Below are positions 8,890-18,282 of a DNA stretch of 64,000 nt, in pieces. Each line of letters opens with the position of its first letter. The stretch's first letter is position 1. Source of the stretch: Sulfitobacter guttiformis (GTDB lineage Bacteria > Pseudomonadota > Alphaproteobacteria > Rhodobacterales > Rhodobacteraceae); assembly GCF_003610455.1 (NCBI RefSeq), contig NZ_RAQK01000002.1, positions 248,001 through 312,000 of the forward strand. Direction: 5' to 3'. The translations under genes and the position numbers were made by a program. The notes beneath the pieces are model-generated. The model made no database searches. It was not told the origin of the DNA and worked only from the letters and a program-made list of their open reading frames with translations.

Positions 8890-10227
8890 CTACTTTTCCG
8901 GTATCAATCCGCGTGGACTGAAGCGCAGGACAAGGATCATGATCACACCCATGGTCATGAGGCGCATTTGCGCCGCACTGTCGATCAGATGCGCCCGCAA
9001 CCAGCTGTCGTCGGACATACCGGAGGTGATGATGTCCATAACAAACAGACCGATCGGCTCTACCTGAACCCACAAGAACCAAATCAGGAAGCCGCCAAGG
9101 ATTGCGCCAAGGTTGCTTCCTGAACCACCTACAATCACCATCACCCAGATCAGGAAGGTAAAGCGCAACGGCTGGTAGCTGCCGGGAGTGAGCTGTCCAT
9201 CAAGGGTCGTCATCATTGCGCCGGCAATCCCGCAAACGGCAGACCCCAGAATGAACACCTGCAAGTGACGCGCTGTCACGTCTTTGCCCATGGCCTCGGC
9301 CGCCACCTCATTGTCGCGGATCGCCCGCAGCATACGCCCCCAAGGAGAGTTCAGCGCCCGTTGGCTCAGCCAGAAAATAATACCCAGAACAATCGCGAAC
9401 AGCACTGCATAAAGGAGCTTTACCCAGATCGTCGATCCTTCAACCGGATCGAACCCGAGTGACGCAGCTCGTTCGACGAAGGCCGCCGAATTCTGCAAGT
9501 CCAGCTCGTAGGGAACAGGGCGCGGTACGCCGACCACGTTCTTGACCCCCCGTGTCAGCCAATCTTCATTTTTCATGACGGCGATGATGATTTCGGCAAT
9601 ACCGAGCGTTGCAATCGCAAGGTAGTCAGACCGCAGGCCCAGTGCCGCTTTCCCGATCATCCATGCTGCCGCAGCGGCAAACAAGCCACCAACAGGCCAG
9701 GCGATCAGCATGATCCACCCGTTGTCGCGGTACGTATCCTGAGATCCGGGGTTAAGCCCGCCAAGGTATCCGGTCGCCGCAGGGTTTACGCTCTCGATGG
9801 CAGAAACACTCGGGTCCAGAAATCCGCGGAATACAAAAAATCCGAAAATCAGGATCGCAGTAATAGCAAGGTTTCGGTTACGCCCTGCAGCCATCCGCCT
9901 GTAAACGATAACCGCCGCGATAATTGTCGCTGCACCCAGCAGCAGCGCTACGACAACACCGAGACCGCCTGCGCTAAATGCTCCGGGTGTTGCTGGCATG
10001 CCCACCAGTACGGCCGCCAATCCGCCAAGCGCGACAAACCCCATCACGCCCACATTGAATAATCCAGCAAAACCCCATTGAAGGTTTACGCCAATTGCCA
10101 TCACCGCAGAAATCAAACCCATGTTCACGATGAACATTGCGTTGTTCCAGCCCTGGAAGAAACCGGAAATGATGATGAGTCCAAAGACCAGCGCAAACAG
10201 CGCTGTATTTTTTACAGTGTCGGTCAT
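8890..10227 (-). CDS. livM: Branched-chain amino-acid-type ABC transporter permease LivM
   Basis: A 445-residue polytopic membrane protein with about ten hydrophobic segments. It has the LivM hallmarks LQWGFAGLFNVGVMGFVALGG, SDYLAIATLGIAEI and GRMLRAIRDNEVAAEAMGKDV (the cytoplasmic EAA-like loop contacting the ATPases). It forms the inner-membrane channel with LivH and imports an amino acid or amide delivered by LivK. It is longer than E. coli LivM-type domains because of a loop around residues 110-200. Its ATG overlaps the livH stop by 4 nt. Last gene of the operon; the substrate cannot be read from sequence. Confidence 0.92.
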   Translation of the reverse strand: MTDTVKNTALFALVFGLIIISGFFQGWNNAMFIVNMGLISAVMAIGVNLQWGFAGLFNVGVMGFVALGGLAAVLVGMPATPGAFSAGGLGVVVALLLGAATIIAAVIVYRRMAAGRNRNLAITAILIFGFFVFRGFLDPSVSAIESVNPAATGYLGGLNPGSQDTYRDNGWIMLIAWPVGGLFAAAAAWMIGKAALGLRSDYLAIATLGIAEIIIAVMKNEDWLTRGVKNVVGVPRPVPYELDLQNSAAFVERAASLGFDPVEGSTIWVKLLYAVLFAIVLGIIFWLSQRALNSPWGRMLRAIRDNEVAAEAMGKDVTARHLQVFILGSAVCGIAGAMMTTLDGQLTPGSYQPLRFTFLIWVMVIVGGSGSNLGAILGGFLIWFLWVQVEPIGLFVMDIITSGMSDDSWLRAHLIDSAAQMRLMTMGVIMILVLRFSPRGLIPEK

Positions 10228-11237
10228 GTTGTGGACTGCCCTTTAAAGAGGCCCGTAGGCTTGAACAAAAGCACGATCAGCAAGATCACAAAGCTTACGG
10301 CGAATTTATAATCTGTAGACATCAACTGTACGAGGCTGGAAGGCTCCAACCCTTCGGGCATCATATATCCCAGGACCAGCTTCCAGGCGTATGTGATGGT
10401 AACTTCCGAAAACGCTATGACAAAACCGCCGGCGATAGCTCCCAGCGGGCTACCGATCCCCCCCACAACCGCAGAGGCAAATATCGGGAGCAGAAGCTGG
10501 AAGTAGGTGAAAGGCTTGAACGACTTGTCCAAGCCGTAAAGCGTGCCGGCAATAGTTGCTAGCGCGGCCACGATGATCCATGTCATCATCACGACACGCT
10601 CGGGGTTGATCCCCGACAGCAACGCCAGATCCTCATTGTCGGAATAAGCGCGCATGGATTTTCCCGCCCGCGTCTTGTTGAGGAACCAAAAAAGCGCGGC
10701 CACCACAACAATTGCTGTTACAACGGTGATCACCTGCGTGGTGCGAATGCCCAAACCTTCATCAAGGCCGGTCATCGTCTTGAAATCCCGCGCTGAGATA
10801 ATGAAACGCGACCCGTCGGAAAAGTTTTGGTCGTCCGGCCCGATGATAAACCGCACGATACCGTTCATCACAAACATCACACCCATCGAGACGATTACCA
10901 GAATAACCGGCTTGGCCTTTTGCACGCGGTAAAAGCGGTAGACGACCCGGTCCGTAATCAGCACCAGACCAATACAGCCCAATATTCCAAAGGGCAGGGC
11001 GAGTAGCGCAGTAGGCAACGGCCCGAGGTTGATCCCCACCGATTGCATCCACCATGTCAGCAGAATGGTGATCATTGTGCCAAAGGCCATCGTATCGCCA
11101 TGGGCAAAGTTAGAGAACCGCAGAATGCCGTACACCAGCGTTACGCCCAACGCGCCGATTGCCAGTTGGCTGCCATAGGCAATGCCAGGGATCAGCACGT
11201 AATTCGCAAGTGCGACGATTGCGTTGAGAAAATCCAT
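10224..11237 (-). CDS. livH: Branched-chain amino-acid-type ABC transporter permease LivH
   Basis: A 337-residue membrane protein with about eight transmembrane segments. It has the LivH signature LGVTLVYGILRFSNFAHGDTMAFG near the N-terminus and SMRAYSDNEDLALLSGINPERV in the cytoplasmic loop. It pairs with LivM as the second permease subunit. It overlaps livM by 4 nt, and its start shares a nucleotide with the stop of the small ORF upstream, so the whole unit is translationally tight. Confidence 0.92.
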   Translation of the reverse strand: MDFLNAIVALANYVLIPGIAYGSQLAIGALGVTLVYGILRFSNFAHGDTMAFGTMITILLTWWMQSVGINLGPLPTALLALPFGILGCIGLVLITDRVVYRFYRVQKAKPVILVIVSMGVMFVMNGIVRFIIGPDDQNFSDGSRFIISARDFKTMTGLDEGLGIRTTQVITVVTAIVVVAALFWFLNKTRAGKSMRAYSDNEDLALLSGINPERVVMMTWIIVAALATIAGTLYGLDKSFKPFTYFQLLLPIFASAVVGGIGSPLGAIAGGFVIAFSEVTITYAWKLVLGYMMPEGLEPSSLVQLMSTDYKFAVSFVILLIVLLFKPTGLFKGQSTT

Positions 11238-11482
11238 TATTTGTACTCCACCGCAGCTAGTTTTTTAAGCGAACGGCTCATTTCGGCAATTACTCCAAGT
11301 CCGACAGCAAATATTATATAGTAAATACCGCCATCGATGGCTGACCCTGGCTCTGTTGTTCCGAGATATCTGGCGGATAAATCTGGACTATTCACCACTA
11401 AAAATCCAGTTGTGATGCGGAAAATACCCAAAGTGGCGATGAGATATGACAGTAGAAACGCTGATTTTGTAAACATCCTCAC
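11237..11482 (-). CDS. Small two-helix membrane protein inside the liv operon, unknown
   Basis: An 81-residue reading frame between livF and livH that overlaps both (4 nt with livF, 1 nt with livH). Hydrophobic segments are AFLLSYLIATLGIFRITTGF (about 8-27) and IYYIIFAVGLGVIAEM (about 53-68); the C-terminus is basic (RSLKKLAAVEYK). No family is recognised. The overlaps, and the absence of any gap that could otherwise explain the spacing, argue that it is translated. It could be an accessory subunit of the transporter or a regulatory microprotein. Codon use is less GC-rich than its neighbours. Confidence 0.65.
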   Translation of the reverse strand: MRMFTKSAFLLSYLIATLGIFRITTGFLVVNSPDLSARYLGTTEPGSAIDGGIYYIIFAVGLGVIAEMSRSLKKLAAVEYK

Positions 11483-12297
11483 CCCCCCAAAAACGATTTG
11501 CGCACTTCAGGATCGGCCAGCAGTTCTTTGCCCGTGCCTGTAAAGGCATTCGCACCCTGAACCAGAACATAGCCTTTGTCGGCAATCTCAAGGGCTTGTC
11601 GGGCGTTCTGCTCTACCATCAGGATCGGGATGCCTGTACGGGCCACTTCGATGATCCGGTCAAACAGCTCGTCCATCACGATGGGGGACACACCCGCTGT
11701 CGGCTCGTCGAGCATCAATACTTTGGGCTTCGTCATCAGCGCGCGACCAACTGCCACCTGTTGGCGCTGGCCACCTGATAGCTCGCCCGCCGCCTGATAG
11801 CGTTTGTCTTTCAGAATCGGGAAGAGGTCATAAATTTGCGCGATCGTATCGCGGTAATCGTCGCGGCGGATAAATGCGCCCATTTCGAGGTTTTCTTCCA
11901 CGGTCATGGACGTAAAGATGTTCGAGGTCTGCGGCACAAACCCCATCCCCTTGCTCACACGCGCTTGCGGGCTCAGACCGGTAATATCCTCACCATCAAG
12001 CTTGACGGAGCCTGACCGCACATCAAGCATGCCAAAAACGGCCTTCATCGCGGTGGATTTGCCAGCACCGTTAGGACCAACAATCACGGCAATCTCACCC
12101 TTATCGACAGAAATCGTACAGCCGTGCAGGATGTCTGGACCTTTGCCATACCCGCCGGTCATGGTGTCGCCAATCAGGAAAGGACCACCAGGTGAAGCAT
12201 GTGTCTTACCACTTGCTTTTGGCATGATCGATCCTTGCCCCTTGGGGTTACCCACCGAGAGATCTTTGTTACCGCGGTCGCCGTATGGATCGCTCAT
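11479..12297 (-). CDS. livF: ABC transporter ATP-binding protein LivF
   Basis: A 272-residue ATPase with Walker A GPNGAGKST, signature LSGGQRQQVAVGRA, Walker B KVLMLDEPTAG and a switch His region ILMVEQNARQALEIAD typical of LivF. The first about 40 residues (to GGPFLIG) are a non-conserved extension; a later start is possible. It powers LivHM with LivG. Its ATG overlaps the livG stop by 4 nt. Confidence 0.92.
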   Translation of the reverse strand: MSDPYGDRGNKDLSVGNPKGQGSIMPKASGKTHASPGGPFLIGDTMTGGYGKGPDILHGCTISVDKGEIAVIVGPNGAGKSTAMKAVFGMLDVRSGSVKLDGEDITGLSPQARVSKGMGFVPQTSNIFTSMTVEENLEMGAFIRRDDYRDTIAQIYDLFPILKDKRYQAAGELSGGQRQQVAVGRALMTKPKVLMLDEPTAGVSPIVMDELFDRIIEVARTGIPILMVEQNARQALEIADKGYVLVQGANAFTGTGKELLADPEVRKSFLGG

Positions 12298-13076
12298 GCG
12301 CCCACCTGTTCTTTGTTCTTGAGGCCCGTGCCGAGATAAGCCTCGATAACTTGCTCGTTTGCTTTGATCTCGGGCAGGGTGCCAGTGGCCAGCACGCGAC
12401 CTTCGGCCATACAGATCACCGGATCACACAGGCGTCCGATGAAATCCATGTCATGTTCGATCACGACGAAAGTATAGCCGCGCTCTTTGTTGAGGCGCAG
12501 GATGGCGTCACCTATTGTGTTGAGAAGGGTCCTGTTCACACCAGCGCCCACCTCGTCGAGAAATACGATCTTGGCGTCCACCATCATGGTGCGCCCCAGT
12601 TCGAGCAGTTTCTTCTGGCCGCCCGATATCTGGCCGGCCTTCTGGTCCGCCAAATGCTCGACAGTCAGAAATTCCAGAACCTCGTCCGCTTTTGCGCGAA
12701 GGGCGCGTTCTTCGTCTGCAATGCGCTTGCGGCCAAACCATGTGTTCCAAAGGGTCTCGCCCGATTGACCGCCGGGGACCATCATCAGGTTCTCGCGACA
12801 CGTCATAGAGTGGAACTCGTGTGCGATCTGGAACGTCCGGAGGAGCCCCTTGTGAAACAACGTGTGCGGCGGCAAGCCGGTGATATCCTCGCCCGCCATC
12901 ATCACCCGACCCGATGTCGGTTGAAGAACGCCTGCTATCACATTGAAAAGAGTAGTCTTACCTGCGCCATTCGGGCCGATGAGACCAGTGATAGAGCCTT
13001 CTTCAATCGTGAGGCTTGCGCCATCAACGGCGTGAAAGCCCCCGAAATGCTTGTGTAAACCGTCGACGACGATCAT
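12294..13076 (-). CDS. livG: ABC transporter ATP-binding protein LivG
   Basis: A 260-residue ATPase with Walker A GPNGAGKTT, signature ISGGQKKLLELGR, Walker B KIVFLDEVGAG (Val replaces the usual Pro after DE) and the LivG-type ending VVIEHDMDFIGRLCDPVICMAEG. It is the second ATPase of the Liv-type importer. It is separated from livK by 114 bp that contain a terminator hairpin, so expression of the binding protein may exceed that of the membrane part. Confidence 0.92.
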   Translation of the reverse strand: MIVVDGLHKHFGGFHAVDGASLTIEEGSITGLIGPNGAGKTTLFNVIAGVLQPTSGRVMMAGEDITGLPPHTLFHKGLLRTFQIAHEFHSMTCRENLMMVPGGQSGETLWNTWFGRKRIADEERALRAKADEVLEFLTVEHLADQKAGQISGGQKKLLELGRTMMVDAKIVFLDEVGAGVNRTLLNTIGDAILRLNKERGYTFVVIEHDMDFIGRLCDPVICMAEGRVLATGTLPEIKANEQVIEAYLGTGLKNKEQVGA

Positions 13077-13132
13077 ATATGTTATCCCTGTTTTGCACGC
13101 CCCGCATCATTGCACAGGGTTCCCGCTTTTGT

Positions 13133-13162
13133 AAAAACAGCCCGGAGATGTCCCCGGGCTGT
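13133..13162 (-). terminator. Terminator/attenuator between livK and livG
   Basis: Minus-strand stem ACAGCCCGG/CCGGGCTGT with an 8 nt loop and a T5 tail, 29 bp after the livK stop. Partial read-through would give excess binding protein over permease, as is common in ABC importer operons. Confidence 0.8.
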
Positions 13163-13190
13163 CTTATGCTGTTGCCCCAAAGGGCAAAGT

Positions 13191-14384
13191 TTACTTAAAG
13201 CCGACAGTGGCGTTCACGCCGTCTTGCACTTCGATCATCCGGTAGGTGCCCGCAGATTCACCCGGTCCGATCAGTTCCACAGCCGAGGCACCGACATAGT
13301 CGATATCTGTTCCGGCTTTGATCAGCTCAAGAGCTTTTGCCAGTTCGCCAGGATAGATTTTCTCGCCAGGTGCGTTTGCAACATCGAGAATTTTCTCTTT
13401 GTAAACTGCTGGATCAACCGATCCTGCCGCCTGCATGGCAAGCAACAGGAGCGCAGCCGCATCATAGCTTTCTGGTGTATAGGGTGACGCGCCGAGGAAC
13501 CCTGCTTCTTCGGACATCTTTGTAAATGCCTCGATGCCTGGACCTTCCGAGCCTGCGATCTGGCCGTAAGAGCCGTTCAGATCGGGGCCGATGTTTGCCG
13601 GCAGTGCTTCACCGATCATACCGCCGGGCAGGCCGAACTGCTCCCATGCGCCAGCATCGAGTGCAGCTTTGATGATGCCCGCACCACCTTGGTCAAGGTA
13701 GCCTGCAACCACAAGGATATCACCACCTGCAGATGCCAATGCGCCAACTTCAGCAGAGTAATCCGCTTTGCCGTCCTCATGCGCTGCAACGATGGTCACT
13801 TCGCCACCGATCGCCTTGAACGAAGATTCAATCGCGTCCGCCAGACCTTTGCCGTAGTCGTTATTGGTATAGGTCAGCGCGATGGACTTTACGCCACGCT
13901 CATTCAGGATCTCTGCCATAACTTCGCCTTCACGCGCATCGGATGGGGATGTGCGGAAGAACAGGCCGTTGTCTTCCATGGTGGTCAGACCAGGGGAGGT
14001 GGCGGAAGGTGAAATCATGACCATGCCGTTTGGAATGGCGACGTTCTGCAATACCGCACCTGTAACACCGGAACAGTCGGAGCCAACGATGCCCGCAACG
14101 CCATCAGCGATCAAACGCTCGCCGTTGGAAACCGCAAGACCATTGTCGATACAACCGGAATCGACACGCATGCCAACAGCCGTCATACCATCAAGCAGCA
14201 TGCCGCTGTCCGACACTTCTTTGATGGCCAGTTCGGCACCATCGGCCATGTGACCTGTCAGCGATTCAATCGGGCCGGTAAAGCCGAAGTGAATACCAAT
14301 TTTAACTTCTTTAGAGTGGCCGTCGGCGAATGCGCCTGTGGCTACGAGTGCTGCAGCCGTTGTGGCCATAAGCATCTTTTTCAT
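13191..14384 (-). CDS. livK: Periplasmic substrate-binding protein, LivK type
   Basis: A 397-residue protein with a Sec signal peptide (MKKMLMATTAAALVATGAFA, cleavage about 20-21) and a type I periplasmic-binding fold. Recognisable blocks are IGIHFGFTGPIESL, GVAGIVGSDCSGVTGAV and AIALTYTNNDYGKGLAD-like. It captures the ligand for LivHMGF. The ligand pocket is not diagnostic by eye: leucine-type amino acids, amides or short organic acids are all possible. First gene of the operon; a GlxA-type regulator gene lies immediately upstream on the same strand. Confidence 0.9.
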   Translation of the reverse strand: MKKMLMATTAAALVATGAFADGHSKEVKIGIHFGFTGPIESLTGHMADGAELAIKEVSDSGMLLDGMTAVGMRVDSGCIDNGLAVSNGERLIADGVAGIVGSDCSGVTGAVLQNVAIPNGMVMISPSATSPGLTTMEDNGLFFRTSPSDAREGEVMAEILNERGVKSIALTYTNNDYGKGLADAIESSFKAIGGEVTIVAAHEDGKADYSAEVGALASAGGDILVVAGYLDQGGAGIIKAALDAGAWEQFGLPGGMIGEALPANIGPDLNGSYGQIAGSEGPGIEAFTKMSEEAGFLGASPYTPESYDAAALLLLAMQAAGSVDPAVYKEKILDVANAPGEKIYPGELAKALELIKAGTDIDYVGASAVELIGPGESAGTYRMIEVQDGVNATVGFK

Positions 14385-14659
14385 GTGGATCTCCCTTGTT
14401 GGAACATGTCGTTCGCACGAGAGCCTATGCGCGCTTTGTGCAAAAGAGAAGCGGGAATTTTGAGTGTTTCGGCCCTAATTTAATCCATTATGCGGGCCAA
14501 AATGGTCAATTTACGCCTCATTGCTCTTCATATCGTCAATTACCTGGATCAAGTCATACCAGAAAGCCAGTCTTCGTATAAATATACCATCGACAAGGAC
14601 CCAAGATGGATTCTTTGCGCAGCAATAGCGCGCAAACACCATACCCCTAAGTGCTGCCT

Positions 14660-15664
14660 TTAGATCGACAATCGCGCAGCGTGGCTGCCGCGCTCACGGT
14701 ATGGGGTATTGTCGTAATGCGCACGGTAGCATTTGGAGAAATGAGAGGGCGATGCAAAGCCGCAGGCCAGCGCTACGTTGATCACGCTCATATCCGTCTG
14801 CATCAGCAGGTTGCGCGCTTTTTGCAGGCGCAACTCCATATAATACCGCTTGGGCGAACGGTTGAGATACCGACGGAATAACCGCTCCAGCTGCCGCGTG
14901 CTCATGCCTACATCCTGTGCCAGAATGGAGGGGCTGATCGGCTCTTCGATATTTCCCTCCATAATCTGGATCACTGCCGAAAGTTTCGGGTGACGCACGC
15001 CGATACGGGTCGGGACGGACAGCCGCTGTGTATCCTGATCGGTGCGGATAGAGCTATAGATGAGCTGGTCAGCGACTGCATTGGCCAGATCTTCGCCGTG
15101 ATCATCGGCGATAATCTTGAGCATCAGATCAATGGAAGAGGTACCACCCGCCGTTGTCATCCGGTTGTGATCAACCACAAAAACCGATTTCGTCAGGTTA
15201 ACTTCTTCGAACTCTTCGGAAAAACTGTCTTGGTTTTCCCAGTGTATCGTCGCACGCTTACCGTCGAGCAGTCCGGCCTTGGCCAGACAATAGGCGGCAG
15301 TGCACAAACCGCCGATGATCATGCCCTTGCGCGCTTCGCGGCGCAGCCATGAAAGAACTTTTTTGGTGGTCGCTTTTTGCACATCAATGCCGGAACAGAC
15401 CAGAATAGTGTCCTCGCGGCTCATATCTTCCAGATCATGGTCCAACTGGAATATCGTGCCGGCAGAGCAGGCGGCCGATACGCCGCCTTCTCCAATCAGG
15501 GCCCAGTCATAAAGCTTGCGACCAGCCATCCGGTTGGCGATGCGCAAGCTTTCAATCGCTGTGGAAAAGCAGAGCAAGCTGAAATTATCCAGCAGCACAA
15601 ACACAAAGCGGCGCGGCTTTTCCGGATTTTGGGGAATGCGTATTGCGTGGGGGGCTTGGGCCAT
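14660..15664 (-). CDS. GlxA family transcriptional regulator (DJ-1/PfpI domain + AraC HTH)
   Basis: A 334-residue regulator. Residues about 18-190 form a DJ-1/PfpI-like amidotransferase-fold sensing domain (GGLCTAAYCLAKAGLLDGKRATIHWE). Residues about 225-330 are an AraC-type double helix-turn-helix (ILAQDVGMSTRQLERLFRRYL, INVALACGFASPSHFSKCYRAHY). Relatives such as GbdR and CdhR control uptake and breakdown of quaternary amines and carnitine. Its position 275 bp upstream of livK in the same direction suggests it controls that transporter. That is inference. Confidence 0.88.
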   Translation of the reverse strand: MAQAPHAIRIPQNPEKPRRFVFVLLDNFSLLCFSTAIESLRIANRMAGRKLYDWALIGEGGVSAACSAGTIFQLDHDLEDMSREDTILVCSGIDVQKATTKKVLSWLRREARKGMIIGGLCTAAYCLAKAGLLDGKRATIHWENQDSFSEEFEEVNLTKSVFVVDHNRMTTAGGTSSIDLMLKIIADDHGEDLANAVADQLIYSSIRTDQDTQRLSVPTRIGVRHPKLSAVIQIMEGNIEEPISPSILAQDVGMSTRQLERLFRRYLNRSPKRYYMELRLQKARNLLMQTDMSVINVALACGFASPSHFSKCYRAHYDNTPYRERGSHAARLSI

Positions 15665-15844
15665 CGCGGCAATTTCCAGAGTCTACAGGTTAAAAAATCC
15701 AGTGGTGCACTAGGCAACAGGAAGTCTGTGAGGTCAAGCGTCGAAATGGGTTATGGCAACTGAACGATTGGTTTTGTATATGTGCGTCCTGACATCGCGT
15801 TTGCGCAATTCCAGCGCGCCCGCCAAGGACCGGAGCACATAACT

Positions 15845-17215
15845 ATGACGACCTGGAGCAAATCAAGCTGGCGCGCTGCGCCACGGATCCAAATGCCCGA
15901 TTATCCAGATCAGGCCGCCCTTAAGGCTGTGGAAGAGCAGCTGTCACGTTATCCGCTGCTGGTGTTTGCCGGCGAAGCACGGCGCCTGCGCAAGCATCTG
16001 GCCGCCGCGGGGCGAGGCGAGGCATTCTTGCTCCAGGGTGGTGATTGCGCCGAAAGCTTCGAGCAATTCTCATCGGATATGATCCGCGACACTTTCAAGG
16101 TGATGCTGCAAATGGCTGTGGTGCTGACATTTGGCGCCAAAGTGCCGGTGATCAAAGTGGGCCGCATGGCGGGCCAGTTCGCAAAGCCGCGCTCGGCCAA
16201 TATGGAAACTGTAGGCGGTGTCGAACTGCCCAGCTACCGTGGCGATATTATCAACGATCTGGCATTTACACCTGAATCGCGCACCCCGAACCCGCAAAAA
16301 ATGATGCGCGCCTATACCCAGTCGGCGGCAACATTAAACCTCCTGCGTGCTTTCTCCACTGGCGGTTACGCTGATGTGCGCAAGGTACATGGTTGGACCA
16401 ACCGCTTCACCGACGGTGAGGAGGCCGCCAAATACCGCGATCTTGCGGCGCGGATCTCAGATACGCTTGACTTCATGGCTGCTGCCGGTGTTTCGCCGGA
16501 AAACTCGCACACATTGCAATCGGTCGAATTCTACACCAGCCATGAGTCGCTGCTTTTGGAGTACGAAGAGGCACTGTGCCGTCAGGAGGCAGAGACAGGC
16601 AAATGGCTTGCGGGCTCGGGTCACATGATCTGGATCGGCGACCGCACGCGCCAACCTGATGGTGCCCATGTGGAATTTGCGTCCGGGGTCCAGAACCCCA
16701 TCGGCCTCAAATGCGGGCCAACTATGCAGGCAGACGACCTCAAAAAGCTGATGAAAAAGCTGAACCCTCTAAACGAGGAAGGGCGTTTGACGCTTATTGC
16801 GCGCTTTGGTGCCGGTGCTGTGGGCGATCATCTGCCGCGCCTCATCAACGCTGTGCGCGAAGAGGGTGCAAATGTTGTCTGGACCTGTGATCCGATGCAC
16901 GGCAACACGATCAAATCATCCTCTGGCTACAAAACGCGCCCCTTCGAGAGTGTTCTGCGTGAAGTGCGTGAGTTCTTTGCAGTGCACGGGGCGGAGGGCA
17001 CAGTGCCCGGTGGTGTGCATTTCGAAATGACCGGACAAGACGTGACCGAATGCACAGGTGGCGTTCGCGATGTATCAGATGAGGATTTGTCGGACCGCTA
17101 CCACACCGCATGCGATCCGCGCCTCAACGCGAGCCAGTCTCTCGAGCTGGCCTTTCTCGTCGCTGAAGAGCTGTCGGCGCGCCGTGATAATGCATCGGCC
17201 CTCGAAGCGGTCTAA
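15845..17215 (+). CDS. 3-deoxy-D-arabino-heptulosonate 7-phosphate synthase, class II
   Basis: A 456-residue plant/Mycobacterium-type DAHP synthase condensing phosphoenolpyruvate and erythrose 4-phosphate, the first step of the shikimate pathway. Key blocks are [12 protein letters not shown] (about 59-70), [30 protein letters not shown] and TCDPMHGNT, carrying the metal-site Cys/His/Glu residues. The ATG at 15845 has GGAG 9 nt upstream; the frame extends to 15782, but that extension is unlike the family N-terminus. The gene is divergent from the GlxA-type regulator. A second shikimate gene, aroQ, lies at 31285 but is not linked. Confidence 0.93.
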   Translation: MTTWSKSSWRAAPRIQMPDYPDQAALKAVEEQLSRYPLLVFAGEARRLRKHLAAAGRGEAFLLQGGDCAESFEQFSSDMIRDTFKVMLQMAVVLTFGAKVPVIKVGRMAGQFAKPRSANMETVGGVELPSYRGDIINDLAFTPESRTPNPQKMMRAYTQSAATLNLLRAFSTGGYADVRKVHGWTNRFTDGEEAAKYRDLAARISDTLDFMAAAGVSPENSHTLQSVEFYTSHESLLLEYEEALCRQEAETGKWLAGSGHMIWIGDRTRQPDGAHVEFASGVQNPIGLKCGPTMQADDLKKLMKKLNPLNEEGRLTLIARFGAGAVGDHLPRLINAVREEGANVVWTCDPMHGNTIKSSSGYKTRPFESVLREVREFFAVHGAEGTVPGGVHFEMTGQDVTECTGGVRDVSDEDLSDRYHTACDPRLNASQSLELAFLVAEELSARRDNASALEAV

Positions 17216-17266
17216 AGCAGGGCGCAGAAGAAATCGGGCGGCGTTGCCTGCGCCGCCTGATCCAGC

Positions 17267-17932
17267 TTATTCGTCGGTTTTGACCAAACGCAGATAGGGG
17301 GGCCGCTTTGTCGCGGATAACTCATTATGTTGCGCCTTCGCCACTTTTGGCTGGGGGGTGAAACGGTGTTTAGGTTCTGCAAATCCTGCGGGTTGCTTCT
17401 CGGCTCTGCCTTCGCTGGGTTTAGGGACGTCCAAGCGCCGCACATCGATATTGCGCAGATCGAAACGGCGCGGAGCGTTGCCGATTTCGCCCTGACTGAC
17501 GATACATCCTAAAATCCGGCTGACATCGCCCAGATCGCTCTTGAGCGGAAGCAGAATCATGCGCGCTTCGAGCGGGAGCTGCGTACCCTGTGCTGTGGCG
17601 CTCATCAGGACTTCGGCGCTTGCTGGCGTCTGGAATACTTCCTCCAAAAGCTCCGCTACCCTAAGGCGGGCATCTTGGGTGAAAAAAGATGTCAACGGCA
17701 TGCCGCGTGCTTCCATCCCCATCAAATCGTGCAAATGGCTGCCCGCGATACGCAGGCGCGCTACGCCCGGGGCCACTCGCTCGAGAATGAAGGCAAACTC
17801 CAGTGCGCTCTCTATCCCACGGGGGTCAATCTCGGACCGTTTGGGCACTTCCCGCGGTCCGCGCAGCGCATGCCAATAGGCTTCGATGATGGATAAGGGG
17901 GCGTAGCCGCTGTGAGGTTGGTAATGTGCCAT
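17267..17932 (-). CDS. PAS domain-containing protein (PAS_5/DUF1457 type)
   Basis: A 221-residue cytoplasmic protein. The first about 150 residues match the PAS_5 family common in Rhodobacterales (SIIEAYWHALRGPREVPKRSEIDPRGIESAL..AFILERVAPGVARLRIAGSHL). The C-terminal 70 residues are basic and probably disordered. No effector domain is present, so it may bind a ligand or partner; the role is unknown. I chose MAHYQPHS at 17932 as start because conserved PAS_5 sequence begins there. An upstream in-frame start (18001) would add a basic, non-conserved tail. Confidence 0.8.
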   Translation of the reverse strand: MAHYQPHSGYAPLSIIEAYWHALRGPREVPKRSEIDPRGIESALEFAFILERVAPGVARLRIAGSHLHDLMGMEARGMPLTSFFTQDARLRVAELLEEVFQTPASAEVLMSATAQGTQLPLEARMILLPLKSDLGDVSRILGCIVSQGEIGNAPRRFDLRNIDVRRLDVPKPSEGRAEKQPAGFAEPKHRFTPQPKVAKAQHNELSATKRPPYLRLVKTDE

Positions 17933-18282
17933 GGTTACTTTTATTCTCTTGGATTTTGCTCGATTTGTCCATGAAAGCTGTCCTGCTGGCTGCGTATTCA
18001 TCGGGCGTTAATAATAAATTTGCGGCGTCGCGGGCGATTTTTCCATCGTTTTGCCTCATTCAGGCTGATTTTACCTTTGATGCACTTCTGTGCACAGCTT
18101 TGTCCGCTGTCATTCCTATACTAGAGTGAGCCGCATCTTGGTCATTTTTCGGTCATATAGGTTAATGGCCGCGTGTGCCGTATGGTTAACGCTAGGTGCC
18201 GTTTATCGGGGTGGGGGGCTTGCAGTACATGGGGTAAAAACCCTATGCCGAAGACCACAGGATTTTGGAAGGACGCGCAGGC
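17933..18282. other. Intergenic region, no gene seen
   Basis: About 350 bp between the PAS gene and yicC, divergent. It contains a TATACT at 18117-18122 without a convincing -35 partner, and several TTAA/GTTAAC words near 18170-18190 that do not form a standard CtrA site. I see no RNA gene or terminator. Confidence 0.5.

Noticed and set aside
12285..13058. A 257-codon plus-strand frame opposite livG
   Set aside because: Shadow of livG; composition atypical and no start signal.
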